Both the position numbers and the translations under genes were made by a program. A DNA stretch of 64,000 nucleotides, from NCBI GenBank assembly GCA_012064415.1, contig SSNU01000188.1, positions 94,986 through 158,985 of the forward strand. Reading direction: 5' to 3'. This document shows positions 46,229 through 57,402 of this stretch, piece after piece; position 1 is the first letter of the stretch, and the number at the start of each line of letters is the position of its first letter. The stretch is from Gyrodactylus bullatarudis. Taxonomy: Eukaryota; Platyhelminthes; Monogenea; Gyrodactylidea; Gyrodactylidae. Below the pieces are notes generated by a model. That model ran no database searches, had not been told where the DNA came from, and worked only from the letters and a program-made list of their open reading frames with translations.

Positions 46229-46600
46229 AATTATTTTTATGAAAAATATGGTCATTTTTCAAATTCCTATTTGGCGTTAAAATCCCATATTTTCGAACTT
46301 TGAACTGAAGTTTTTATTGATTTCCATCAAATTAAAATTTTAACAAAAGAGTTATATTTAGAGAGATAGGTACATTTCTCCAGGTCTCGTCAGTCTCAAT
46401 TCCTGGTGCAATATTTAATAATATTGTTATAATGAATTGTAATCAGCTTTCTTGTCTAATCTTGATCCTGAAAAAACTCTTTCGATCAGCCTCCCACTTT
46501 CGAATCAATAAAAATTTTCAGCTCAAAGCTCGAAAAAATGGAATTTTGACGCCAAATGAGAATTTGAAAAATGACCATATCTTTCATTAAAATAATTTTT
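46229..46600. repeat. Foldback repeat
   Basis: Arms 46229-46321 and 46503-46599 are inverted copies of about 95 bp ('atggtcatttttcaaatt', 'ttggcgttaaaatcc'; mirrored as 'ttttgacgccaaat', 'aatttgaaaaatgaccat'). The spacer includes 'tcttgatcctgaaaaaactc' and 'gcctcccactttcgaatca', also found inverted at 62.75-62.89 kb. Confidence 0.7.
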
Positions 46601-47924
46601 TTCTATAAATCGTAAAAGTGGGCAACATGAGTAGGATACTAAAAAATCTTTGACAAATTCGAATTCTTGATGAAAAAATCGAGATTTCTGTAAAAATCAT
46701 AGATTCCCTACTTTTTATCATTTAGTTTTATTTGAAACAATTAAATTTTTTAAATGGTATCCGGGTTTTGAGTTATAAGATCTAAAAATTTATTATTTTA
46801 CAAAAAAGATTAGCTATTAAATTAATAATTTTAAATAAAATAATACCTTATTTTAGCGTGGTATTTCATTCATTCATAAATGATCATTGACAGAGCCTCA
46901 AAAAGTATTAAAATGCTTATTTTAACCAGCTATTCCCTCTGTTATGAAAACCATTTTTAACTAATAATTTTTCTGCCATGTAATCAGGGTTTAAAGTTAT
47001 AAAGTCTTAAAATGCATTGTTTTGAAGATAAGGTATTAAAATAATACTTTATAAAAGCATTTTATTTCATCCATATCAATGAACTCAATCCTCATTTTTG
47101 AGGTAGAGAGATGATTTTCATTTTCTAACAATTTACCAAGCCCTGGAGATAGTAATTTGTATATTATCTCGATGTTTTAGATCAATTTCAACGTTAATTT
47201 GTTTTTCAAATTTTTAATCTGTTTACTCATAAGTAGTTCATGTAAGATATTTGTTGTAAATTAGCGATAAAGTATTAAAATAATACCTTAAAATCGAAAA
47301 ATAATACTTATCAAATTTTTTAGGTCTTAAAAAATTATTTTTAGGTATTGTTTTTTGAGGCTCTAATGATCAAAATCTAAATTTTTTGATTTTCAAAGAT
47401 GATTTTCATTGTCTAACAATTTAATAATTTAGAAATGATTATTGACATAATAATGATCTATTATTTAAGGATAACAATTTTGGTTATCTTATCTAAATAT
47501 AAAGTTTCACGAATACTGTAATATATATATTAGTGATTTTATTTTATCATTTTCCCATATTTAAATAACGATAAAAACAAGTTCTCATCAAATGTTTGTC
47601 CTCACACTAGCCTATAACGAGTTATTCTTATTCTATTTACCTAATACTTGAATTAATACTTGACGCGAATTAAAACAGAATTCAAATGTAAAATATTGTA
47701 CAAACTTAAGTCTAATTTACCCAATGTAAAGAAAAATTAGGTTCTTCAAACTCCTCTTCCCCCAATCTGCCTCTCTGATATTAGCGATGAAGCTCCTTTG
47801 CAAAGCCCAAACTCTGGACTATGTAACAAGTTTTGATGGTGGCCTCAGAGGTTATACATTTCAATTATAGCAAAGGAGAATGACAAAGATGTTTCAGGAA
47901 CTTCTATGGCCAAATTCGGATTTT
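46601..47924. other. Degenerate AT-rich repeats, no gene
   Basis: Contains repeated strings: 'aaaatgcttattttaaccag' (at about 46183 and 46908) and several 'taaaataatac' pieces between 46.8 and 47.4 kb. These look like fragments of one old element. No coding sequence recognised. Confidence 0.45.
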
Positions 47925-49474
47925 TTCGGAATTCCATTGATTCCTTTGGTCTCTTCTAAGAAAGTCGACTGATCAAGTATATGAAAACTGAATTTTACTA
48001 ATTTTGGTCAATCTATCGATGTTTATACACCTTTTTTAGACTTTTTGTGATTTTTGAGACCTGCGCAATAACTGAGGATATCCGACTTTGAATAATGGTG
48101 CGGTATAGGGTGAACCTCGCCAAAGGTTCGATAAATTAATTTCGATCAAAAAAAGATTTAAATAGTTTTCAATTTAAAGGTAATTTTGAATAGAAATGCA
48201 TTTATGACAGATAAAATGATAACTTCTTCAAGGGAACAAATATCGCTTTTCAAGGTTATTTTATTGACTTTATTAATTTTTGATCTTTTCATATGAAGAA
48301 AATAATTTCAGAATATTGTCAGAGAGGTGTTGGACATCACGATGAACACAAAATATCAGAAAAAAGCAATACAGAGTCCACTGATGCACCCGCAAAACAA
48401 ACTTGGCATCACCTTTCTTCATGAATTTCAGAATAATAATAATGCGCTAATTTTACAGGAAATTCAATTGAATTCCACGAAGAAATGAGCCCAAATTAAT
48501 TGTTTGAATAAAAACATAATTTCTGAAAAAAATTCAGTTTGAATGAATGACAGAGATGCGCCAAATATTTTTTCAGCGTTTAAGCTCAGCAATTCGATAC
48601 TGAAGTTTCGGATCATCATTAGACGCAGAAATTGAAATCCAATGGAAATAATTATTTAGATTAAAATTATAATTCTTATTTGAATTTACAGTTACCGAAA
48701 TTTAATTTTTATTTATTAATTCCAAGTAGAACATGTTAATAATAAAATTCAAATGGATTCCGAAAACGAGGTAAATGTAGCATTTCAAAAATCTCGCACG
48801 AAATCCGAATGGTTTCACCCAGATATTAACTTTATCAGTTAGTGCATATCTGGTTACTGGTATTATTCTTTTGCTCAGTTCAACCCATTGAAGGGCATTC
48901 ACTAGAGGCATTGTAATTGAATTTCAGATTTCTAGGTAATTAGAGTTTAAAACTAAAGTATATTTAGTGAGGAGAGTAAAGGATTGGTTTTTTTATCAAT
49001 CAATATCTATCTGAAGAGACAGACTATATCATAAATCAGTTTACTAGTAAATCTTCTCTCTACTTAAGTGTAGAGCGATTGATTAACAAATTCGTAACAC
49101 ATTTAAATCTTGTTTGTACTGTATTTTGATGAAATATGACGTTCATCACTGCAATATTTCTTCGTTTTCACCAGAGCTCCCCTATGAGAATTAATTCAGT
49201 ATGGTTGGTGCAATTCCGATAGAAATCTATTTTTGATCGAAATTAATTTTGTCAAATTAATTTATCGAACCTTTGGCGAGGTTCACCCTATACCGCACCA
49301 TTATTCAAAGTCGGATATCCTCAGTTATTGCGCAGGTCTCAAAAATCACAAAAAGTCTAAAAAAGGTGTATAAACATCGATAGATTGACCAAAATTAGTA
49401 AAATTCAGTTTTCATATACTTGATCAGTCGACTTTCTTAGAAGAGACCAAAGGAATCAATGGAATTCCGAAAAG
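47925..49474. mobile_element. Long-terminal-inverted-repeat element, about 1.55 kb
   Basis: Arms 47925-48155 and 49233-49474 are nearly perfect inverted copies of about 230-240 bp ('ggaattccattgattccttt', 'gcgcaataactgaggatatc', 'gaacctcgccaaaggttcg'). The right arm has a short extra 'ttgtcaaattaattt'. The 1.08-kb middle has weak frames: plus strand near 48.31-48.48 kb (NIVREVLDITMNTKYQKKAI) and minus 48702-48911. No recognisable transposase. High arm identity implies recent movement or gene conversion. Confidence 0.75.
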
Positions 49475-49494
49475 ATGCAAAAAATTGGCCTATT

Positions 49495-49880
49495 AGGAAA
49501 TTGTCTACAAGATCAAATGATCATCTACATAAGGACATCTTAAGCAGGAAAACCACGCAGCTTCATAGATAGCATAGATGTATGGGTAAAGGAGAAATTC
49601 TTTATCAATCAATACAAACCAAATCTATGTGTTCAGAAAACCTATTCCTATAATCTTCAACTACCTTGGCCTATGTGAGCTTTTTCACTTTTCTCTCCAC
49701 TATTGCTATTTAATGGAGAGTTTTGGTGTTTTTTCAGCTTGCATTTATTCTTAATTCTTAAACTATGTAAAATTGTAAATTATTATTTTCATTCAATTAT
49801 ATAACACTTATCATTTTTAAAGTGATACCACTGATGATCCTTTAAAAAACTATTTGAAAAAATTTTTACAGAATCAGAAG
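49495..49880 (+). pseudogene. 5'-truncated Penelope-like element
   Basis: Decayed GIY-YIG tail: LSTRSNDHLHKDIL then, after frame breaks, DSIDVWVKEKFFINQYKPNL and CVQ. It runs into the shared 3' tail ('aactaccttggcctatgtga', 'ggagagttttggtgtttttt'). This copy shows that the protein end continues as QKTYSYNLQLPWPM before a stop. It begins 20 bp after the preceding inverted-repeat element. Confidence 0.75.
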
Positions 49881-50172
49881 TTTAATATAAAATTAAGGGT
49901 TAATTCCAAAAATCACCCCAAAGGAAATATTTTTCCAAAAATCACCCCAAAAATTTCCAAAAGTCACCCCAATAGGAAAAAATTTTCCTAAAATCTCCCC
50001 TAAAATTTCCAAAAATCACCCCAATAGGAAAAAAATTTCCTAAACTCTCCCCAAAATTTTCCAAAAATCACCCCAATAGGAAAAAATTTCCTAAAATCTC
50101 CCCAAAATTTTCCAAAAATCACCCCAAAGGAAAAAAATCACTTAAAATCTCCGAAATTTTTCCAAGACCATT

Positions 50173-50331
50173 TAAATAAAAATGTGATGAAATTCGATGT
50201 TCAATAAAATTATTTCTTGTTATTTGTATAGTATATTTCCTAAACTCTCCCCAAAATTTTCCAAAATAAAATACTATACAAATAACAAGAAATAATTTTA
50301 TTGAACATCGAATTTCATCACATTTTTATTC
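50173..50331. repeat. Hairpin inside the left MULE arm
   Basis: About 62 bp (50173-50236) recur inverted at about 50268-50331, with a 30-bp loop that is itself a piece of the terminal repeat ('ctctccccaaaattttccaa'). The arms include 'aattatttcttgttatttgt' and 'gatgttcaataaaatt'. The unit sits just after the transposase stop codon and so spans its 3' end. Confidence 0.8.
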
Positions 50332-50353
50332 AGCCTTCGATTTTTTACGGCTT

Positions 50354-51804
50354 TTACATGGTCTTCCACGTTATTTTATTAATTCTGTAGCCCTCTAGTT
50401 CTGATTCCTTCAGATTTTCAGGAGAAACTCCTAACTTGTTAGCCACAGCACACAAATGTTTACAAGGATATCCATTGATCTTTGCAAAGCTACAAGAGCA
50501 TTGGAGTTTATTGAAATTTACGAAACATAAAATAGATCATCTTTAGGAGTAGCGAAAATTTGTAAGAACCTAGATTCGCGTATGTTTTTTTCCAGCAATG
50601 GTTCTATGTAAGGGGAAAGTTCATTTTCAATCTTGGAATAGAAGTTAAGCCGTTCTAAGAATTTATCTGACAATAAATTCATATACGAAATTATGATATT
50701 GAACGGATGCTTTTCTCTTATTTTCATTAAACTAGCATTCAATGATTCAGCAAAATTAGAAGTTAAAATCCCAAAGCGGCATTTAGGGAATGCAAAATTG
50801 GCCCAATTTGTAACAGAAATTTCACTGAGATATTCAACAACATTTTTGTTGATTTTCGAGATCTGATCCATAACTAAGTTAAAGGAATTCTCGTCTTCTG
50901 CTCTAGCTGCTTTCCATAATAATGGCTTTATATCCATTTTGAATTTTATCTTGATATTTTTAGCTAAGTGAAAAAGACAGTAAGAATGTGCAGCGTTTGG
51001 TATTGACGATTTGATTGCATTTATTAACCCCTTCTCTCTGTCAGTAAATATGACTAAGTTACTTTGGTCATTAAGTGATAAAGATTTTTGAAGGTCTTCG
51101 CAAAATCGTTTCCAATACTTTTCATTTTCCGTAGGTACTATGGACAAAGCAATAGGATAACTTTTATTGTTGCCATCTACTCCTGAGGCAACGAGAAGAA
51201 TGTAATTATAGTCTCCCTTCAAATGACATCCATCCATAAAAATTATCGGAAGAGAATATTTGAAGGCTTGTACTGAAATAGCAAAACAAAAAAATGCAGA
51301 CTCCAACTGATTCTGAAATTTATGTAGGTTGCAAAGAGAATTTGGATCATTCAGGTTAAACCATTCAATAAGACTCTCGAATCTTGAATAGCTGTTCAAT
51401 AAACTATTTTCTTTTGTTTCTGAATTGATTTTCAATGATCTCCAGACGTTTTTGTAGCAACTGTCGATACTGAATTCATTTTTGAGAATATTCATGCCAT
51501 CCTTGGGACGAAACTGCTCAATATTTTGTTGAAAAGGATTTAATATCTGCGAAATTTTTTCCTTTTTGACGACACAGCTCAAATGTGTACATGTATGATC
51601 TTGAAAAGAAGTTAAATAGAATCGTCTATCTTTTCTTGCACTAAAACGAATGAAAGCTTCACAATCTTTGCATTTCCAAATGTAAGCTTTTTCCGTATTT
51701 TTCTTCACTTTGAATGACTTCTGAGTCGCGATTGAGTAGTCCATGACAAAACTTTTAACTTGTTCTTTGGTTTCGTAACTGAGACCGACCGTTAGTGAAG
51801 ACAT
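50354..51804 (-). CDS. MULE transposase, one frameshift before the SWIM finger
   Basis: The ATG at 51804 opens 428 residues. An N-terminal FLYWCH/FAR1-like Cys-His region (AYIWKCKDCEAFIRF ... HTCTHLSC) is followed by the MULE DDE core: IIFMDGCHLKGDYNYILLVA (first D), IFTDREKGLINAI (second D), AHSYCLFHLAKNI and SNFAESLNA (E). The frame stops at 50518. In the next frame, a CCHC-type SWIM finger continues at once, CSCSFAKINGYPCKHLCAVA, to a stop at 50354. The catalytic residues look intact and the SWIM finger is conserved, so the break is recent: a real frameshift, a sequencing error, or possibly frameshifting. No intron fits the few bases involved. Confidence 0.9.
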
Positions 51805-52377
51805 GTTTCGAATAATAACGAATATCTCAATGTTAATCGCATTAAATCATAAATTTTTCTCCTACCCCTCCACCACTGTATTAATGATTCACAAAATACC
51901 ATACCCCGAATAAATTAATTTATGGTTTATAAAAAATATTAAAACTAATTTTGTCAGTTAATTGGTTATAATTAACAGTATTGAGGGAGATAATTGTGAT
52001 GAAAAGGTAGAGAGGCGAATTTAAAATAAGAATAATTATTCTTAAGTATAATTGATATGAGAAAATGGTCTTGGAAAAATTTCGGAGATTTTAAGTGATT
52101 TTTTTCCTTTGGGGTGATTTTTGGAAAATTTTGGGGAGATTTTAGGAAATTTTTTCCTATTGGGGTGATTTTTGGAAAATTTTGGGGAGAGTTTAGGAAA
52201 TTTTTTTCCTATTGGGGTGATTTTTGGAAATTTTAGGGGAGATTTTAGGAAAATTTTTTCCTATTGGGGTGACTTTTGGAAATTTTTGGGGTGATTTTTG
52301 GAAAAATATTTCCTTTGGGGTGATTTTTGGAAAAAAAAAAATTCTTGGGGTGTTTTTTGGAATTAACCCTAAAATTA

Positions 52378-53800
52378 ATTTATGTGATTCAGATTTCACC
52401 AATCCATTCAAGATTTGGGCTAGAGCATTTCTTCTCTTCTCAAGGATATTCTTAACTCACAGAAGTGTGGTTCACTTAAAAACATAAAAATCTTCCAAAA
52501 ATAAAAAATAGTTTGGTACAGTTAACTTCCCGACTCTAGGATTAAATTATTTCTAGCAAAGCTTATAGCACAACTTTTTTCTCGACAAATGACTGGTTTT
52601 AATTATAAAATTTCTGTAATTACTGTATAATCAAGATTTCTATCCCCTAACCAACTCGTAGTCTAATTTGGTATAAAGCAGACATGATCCATTTTTGTCT
52701 TGCAGCTAACTTGATTCTTTTCTTATCTTGAGGTGATGCTTCTTTGCATTGAGTTTAATTATAATTTCAGATTTCACAAAATTCATAAGATTTCATGTAA
52801 CTTCATTAGAGGAAAAACCTCAGACAATTTTCTTTCCGAATGATCTTAACGTGCCGGTTAATTAAACTACTCTCTGACTACTCTCTCGATTTGAAATCGA
52901 TGGAAATGTTGAAATTTAGGCTAATCTAAATTTTTTTTTCACTCTAATAATTCTTATTATTATAATAATAATTTATCACTTGAGCTATAATAATTTTAAT
53001 TTTTAAAGAAATACTACGCGCTTTTTTATTTCTACAAATAGACCAATACTTTTTTCATATATTCAGGACGTGAATCTCAGGTAGCAACCGAACAATGCTA
53101 TAGTCATTGACTATTAGTCAATCAATGACGAACAGTTCCCTGATGAACTATTTGGTTCCGAATTGTAATTCCTAATTAGTATTTTAATATCTGAAATATG
53201 TCATTCTTGAGTGCCATTCTTGAGATTGCATGTAAGGCTAGAGATGAAAGTTTAATAATTTTACTAAAAACTCGATGTTTTTCTCAGAAAAGTCAGGAAA
53301 ATTTTATTTTTCTTTAATAATCTTAGCCTTTTGTATGAAACCACAGATCGGTTTCCTAATCCACCATTTCAAAAAATCATAGTGAATCATTGGATAAGAA
53401 CTGATAGTCGGAAGAATATTAAAAATAAATTATTTTTACGATTCACTATAGTGATTCGTAAGAATCCCTGCTCAAATCAGTAATCTCTATCAAACCGTAA
53501 GAACCTTTCACACGATTCACTAGTCATTCAGTAATTCGTACGATTCCCTGTAATATATTTTTGGTTGGTGGATTTGAACGATATAACTTCAAAATATAAA
53601 CTCATAGATTTTTGATTGCTTTAAAGATAAAAATGTTTTTTTGCCTTCTCTATTGTTCTATTAACAAAAAGAATTTGCTCAAATGGTTGGTGGGCATATT
53701 CTTTTAAAAAGACTCAAGTCAGATTGTTCTAATGATAACAGACAATCAAGATTATAATAATTATTCGTGATTTTTTTCATGAAATTTCTATTTTTGTTAA
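52378..53800. other. No gene seen
   Basis: AT-rich sequence with scattered short repeats, including 'gtagcaaccgaacaatgctatagtc' like 43.37 kb in part, and local direct repeats around 53.4-53.55 kb ('gattcacta', 'attcgtaagaatccct'). No coding block recognised. Confidence 0.4.
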
Positions 53801-53825
53801 TCTGTGCCTACTTCACATACTCGAA

Positions 53826-54233
53826 TTGATTTCTCCATTTTTACGATTTTTTCATATATGTTTTTTTGCGAATATCAACAGTAATAACATACAATTGAAA
53901 ATTTTATTCAAACCTCAGAGATTATTTAGTTTAATTCATAAGGATTTGTTGAAGCCAGAGGAGAAAACTCTATTAGTTTACAAATTCCAATGTGATTGTG
54001 GAACCTCATATATAGGTAGAACTATTAGTAAATTATCTACACGAACGGAGGATCATCTGAAGAAGGATACTGCAGTTACTAGGCATCTTAGAAAAAAAGA
54101 TCATACAGCTTCAATTTCTAATTTTTCCATTCTGTACAAAAACCATGGAGATGACAGCATAGATGTATGGGTGAAAGAAAAATTTCTTATTAACCTATAT
54201 AAACCTAATCTATGTGTAGGGTTCTTCAGATAA
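53826..54233 (+). pseudogene. Penelope-like element, GIY-YIG endonuclease end
   Basis: About 130 codons of the C-terminal part of a Penelope-like protein: INSNNIQLKILFKPQRLF, then EEKTLLVYKFQCDCGTSYIG, RTISKLSTRTEDHLKK and DSIDVWVKEKFLINLYKPNL. The VYKFQC-x-CG-x-SYIGRT block is the GIY-YIG signature of these retroelements, used to nick the target. No reverse-transcriptase domain lies upstream, so the copy is 5'-truncated. The frame is broken at KPNLCV by a hAT-like insertion at 54217; the last residues read (GFFR) belong to that insert. Confidence 0.85.
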
Positions 54234-54684
54234 TTCGGATCCGTCTGAAAAAATCCGAAAAGGTACCGAAAATAAAATTATTAAAACAAGTATTAATTTT
54301 CGATAATCTTGTGAATTTTTTTCATGATGAAAAAATGATTAAAATTAGACATTTCAATTAAAAATTCAAGAGTTTATAACAAGTCTAGAAGAGATTTGAT
54401 ACCTTCCCCTTCGCAAGAACCATCTCTAAGGGTAACTAGGATCTTCTCTGGATCTATTAAAGGTTCTTCAAGCTTTCATAATATCAAATCTAACACTGAT
54501 TAGTGATAATGTCAACCTTAGAGAAAAATTGTTATTTGATCACAGTGACATCACTAATATGTAGGATTTCTATGCAATTAAACAAATCAGAACTTATTTT
54601 ATAATTATTTTTTTTGTTTATATCTGAAGTCAAATTGTGGCGATTCGGAAATTTTCGGAATCTTTCTGAATCTGAAGAGCTCTA
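54217..54684. mobile_element. hAT-like MITE nested in the Penelope-like copy
   Basis: 468 bp. Ends tagggttcttcagat and (inverted) tagagctcttcagat. It splits the Penelope-like sequence between 'ctatgtg' and 'ttcgaaaaac', which are contiguous in the copy at 49.6 kb. Flanks ctatgtg and ctatttg look like an imperfect 7-8 bp target duplication, as for hAT elements. No coding capacity. Confidence 0.7.
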
Positions 54685-54692
54685 CTATTTGT

Positions 54693-54945
54693 TCGAAAAA
54701 CTATTCCTATAATTTCCAATTACCTTGGCCAATGTGAGCTTTTTCACTTTTCTCTTCACTGTTGCTATTTATTGGAGAGTTTTGGTGTTTTTCAGCTTTA
54801 TTCTGATTTTCTTTGACTTTTACTATTTCTTTCAGATTTATAAATTATTATCTTGAATGAATCTTTTAACTTTTATCATTTTTGAAGAATTACCACTGAT
54901 GATGCTTCAATAAATGTAGATTCGGTTTTAATATATAAGCTAGTA
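54693..54945 (+). repeat. Penelope-like 3' tail downstream of the hAT-like insert
   Basis: Resumes the interrupted copy: 'attcctataatttccaatta', 'aatgtgagctttttcacttt', 'ggagagttttggtgtttttc', then 'taccactgatgatgcttcaa'. The hammerhead-like GAAA box is lost (ATAAA). Confidence 0.75.
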
Positions 54946-55880
54946 TAAGTTTTGAGCCAGTACGAAATTAGTTTATCCTTTGAATTCCTTCTCAAAAGTT
55001 TTAATGAATTTACTCTCAAGATACAATTCATATCTAGAGTTATTTTGTATTTTATTATTGACTAGAATTGATTTTCAGAGAGGAATTGTAAATTTATTGC
55101 AAATTTTTGGATTAAACTTTTGTACAAACCTGATTTTATGTTTGATTTCAATCCTATTTCACTGGGATTTTCATAATCAAGCCTTTAGAGTATTCTTCCT
55201 ATAAAAATACATGAAATACTTCATGGCCCAACCCTTCAAAAATGGCCAATTAAAACTTTCAAACACTTTCTTTATAGTTTTGATTTCATTTGTTACCTGA
55301 ATTCGATCGAGCCCGAGGGGATCCTGGATATATCATGATACATGATCATTGGTGTTGTCACGGAAGATAATTGTACCTACAAAATCGGGACAAGAAGGGG
55401 CATTCTTGATCGTAGATTCACTTCAGGACAATTTGAAGTATTGAATGAAAATTTCATTAATCCAGAAGAAGTATCGAGAAAAGATATTTCTGTTCGAGGC
55501 GCAGCAATCGATTCTTCCCTTGGTTCTGGTCAAGGGTATGCAAAAATGCAACTGTACAAAATCGTGTCAGACCAACCAATGTTAGTTTAAAAAAAGGTGT
55601 ACTGTATAACTCGAAATGTCATTATTCTATGCCATGTTCGAAAAAATTGAAAATATTTTTAAATTTTGATACAAATGGATTTAATTTTTTTTAATCAGAA
55701 ACATAAGTATAATTTAAATTGTATTAGAGAGAATAGAATATAAGACAGATTGTATCTTGAGAGTAAATTCATCAAAACTTTTGAGAAAGAATTCAAAGGA
55801 TAAACTAATTTCGTACTGGCTCAAAACTTTTACTAGTTTATTTATAAACATACTGATTCAAAGGTTATACTGTAACATAT
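54946..55880. mobile_element. Inverted-repeat element carrying an integrase remnant
   Basis: Left arm about 54946-55030, right arm about 55755-55880, inverted and sharing 'aagttttgagccagtacgaa', 'attagtttatcctttgaatt' and 'gaatttactctcaagatac'. Same family as the element at 22.5-23.6 kb. The left arm is shorter and abuts the Penelope-like tail. Inside is the broken integrase frame. Confidence 0.7.
55287..55590 (+). pseudogene. KRBA2/Ginger-type integrase C-terminal remnant
   Basis: Two overlapping frames: HLLPEFDRARGDPGYI, then after a frameshift at about 55335 IIGVVTEDNCTYKIGTRRGI, LDRRFTSGQFEVLNE and RGAAIDSSLGSGQGYAKM. This matches the conserved tail of KRBA2-like integrases in many animals ('DRGRGDPRN...VV.E.....YKIGT..G.L...Y.R.QF' and '..GGQGF'). 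The Cys-rich end and the whole DDE core are missing, so it is dead. Its location between inverted repeats suggests that this enzyme class once moved the family. Confidence 0.6.
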
Positions 55881-56988
55881 ACCTTCTTCCAATTTTCTAA
55901 AATATTTACTTGTTTATATGTTTCATGAAATATAATATGCATTTATAACTTTAATAGCATAAAAAATAGGCCTTACTAATAACACAGTAGGACACTATGT
56001 GCAATAGGATCTTGATCCAAACATTTTCTGGAACGAAATTTTGTGCTGATTTCAGATCTGTAATTATATTTCCTGAATTGTGTTTGGTTTTTGAGATAAA
56101 TTGAAACAACCGAATTTGAGAATTTATAATTAAAAAATAATTTCAAACAATTGAATTTTTTATTTTAGGCATCATTAGAATCAAAATATAATTTCCCATC
56201 TAATGACACCTTGAGTGTCGCCCAAAACAAAAAATTACGCATTCCAATTTTGTCGAAAATTTTGTGATTTTCGAGTTAATTTTCTCCATAAATTTTAACT
56301 TCAAAGGCTCATGAAAAAGAGCTTTTTAAATATTATGATTATTATAAGTAAATGTTTAGCTATTTTCAAAAAATATCGAATTTTTTTGCTCTATAAACGG
56401 AAATTTGATGTAGTCTTTACAACTATATAACGGTGGAAATTCGAGATTGGACATGAATTTATAAATTCTTTGCTCTTCGGCCATTTTAGGTCAAGCTTTT
56501 TCTATATTCTGAAAAACGGTTTAATCATAAGATTTCTCATATTTCTCGAGACGTGATTGATCACCCTTGAATATATATGTAAGAGTAAATACAGAAAAGA
56601 AAATATTTCTTCATTCATTTGTTGGAATATACGAAAAGAATTATTTTTTCATAAAAGAAATCCACACGTAACATAAAATTCAGAGCTAAAGGGAATAAAA
56701 TGATTTATCAAAAGAAATCTTGGAGCTTTAGAAAGATGCCTGTGAATAGGTTAGGTTCTCTAACAATAACACACATTGATTAATATTATGTGTTTTAAAG
56801 CTGTAAATTCAATGAATTTGGAGTATTTCCTATATTATCATCGACCACCAAACAATGGTGTGTAACCTTAAGTTACAGAATCATTATTTCTACAGAAATT
56901 TTTAGGATTAATATTTTGGCCATGGCCCTCATACCCTTCTATTTTGAAGATAAAGCTATAGAAGCAAGATTCCTGGTCATAGCGGTAC
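55881..56988. other. No gene seen
   Basis: AT-rich sequence. Repeated short strings such as 'tttcgaaaa' and 'aaaatttt' but no defined element or coding block. Confidence 0.4.
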
Positions 56989-57402
56989 CGTTTTTTGAAT
57001 TTCGGAAATGTTTCAAATTTCCACTTTTTCAACTTTCAAATCCAAAATTTTTATCGATTTCAAAGATTTGAAGCAGTTAAATATTGATATTCAGGATCAA
57101 TATTAGACGAAGATTTCGAATTTGGCCGTAGAATTTGAGAGAAAATTACTCTTTCCAAGAAAAAGTTTATTCTCTATATTTTGGATCATTCTCCCTCGTG
57201 AAAATCGAAAAATTCAAATGGTTCGATTTCCTACCGTTTTGACGAACTTCTGCGAATTCTTGCAGGCGAATTCGAAATCTTCGTCTTATTTTGATCCTGA
57301 ATATCAATATTTAACTGCTTCAAATCTTTGAAATCGATAAAAATTTTGGATTTGAAAGTTGAAAAAGTGGAAATTTGAAACATTTCTGAAATTCAAAAAA
57401 CG
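56989..57402. repeat. Foldback element with 135-bp arms
   Basis: Arms 56989-57123 and 57269-57402 are inverted copies ('ttgaatttcggaaatgtttc', 'caaagatttgaagcagttaa', 'gaagatttcgaa'), with a 145-bp loop. The string 'caggatcaatattagacgaaga' is close to 'caggatcaagattagacaaga' in the 46.3 and 62.8 kb repeats, so these may be one superfamily. The open frame at 57122-57331 is a by-product of the loop. Confidence 0.75.

Larger units (their letters stand above)
49896..52370 (-). mobile_element. Mutator-like (MULE) DNA transposon
   Basis: An almost complete element of 2475 bp. The ends are agggttaattcc and ggaattaaccct, and both sides carry the 7-bp direct repeat aaaatta (49889-49895, 52371-52377). 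The terminal inverted repeats are about 280-300 bp and are built of a tandem unit of about 45 bp with 'ccaaaaatcaccccaatagg' and 'cctaaaatctcccc'. They enclose one transposase gene on the minus strand. The left arm has acquired an extra hairpin. Target duplications in this superfamily are usually 8-11 bp, so 7 bp is short or slightly decayed. Confidence 0.9.

Noticed and set aside
49900..50160. Regularly spaced repeats resembling a CRISPR array
   Set aside because: The units are direct repeats within a transposon terminal repeat, mirrored at the other end, in a eukaryotic genome.
52193..52487. Overlapping frames rich in KNFPKISPK or GEILGKFFPIG
   Set aside because: They translate the tandem units of the MULE right terminal repeat and are not genes.
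57122..57331. Plus-strand 69-codon frame
   Set aside because: It spans the loop and arm of a foldback repeat; the composition follows the repeat.
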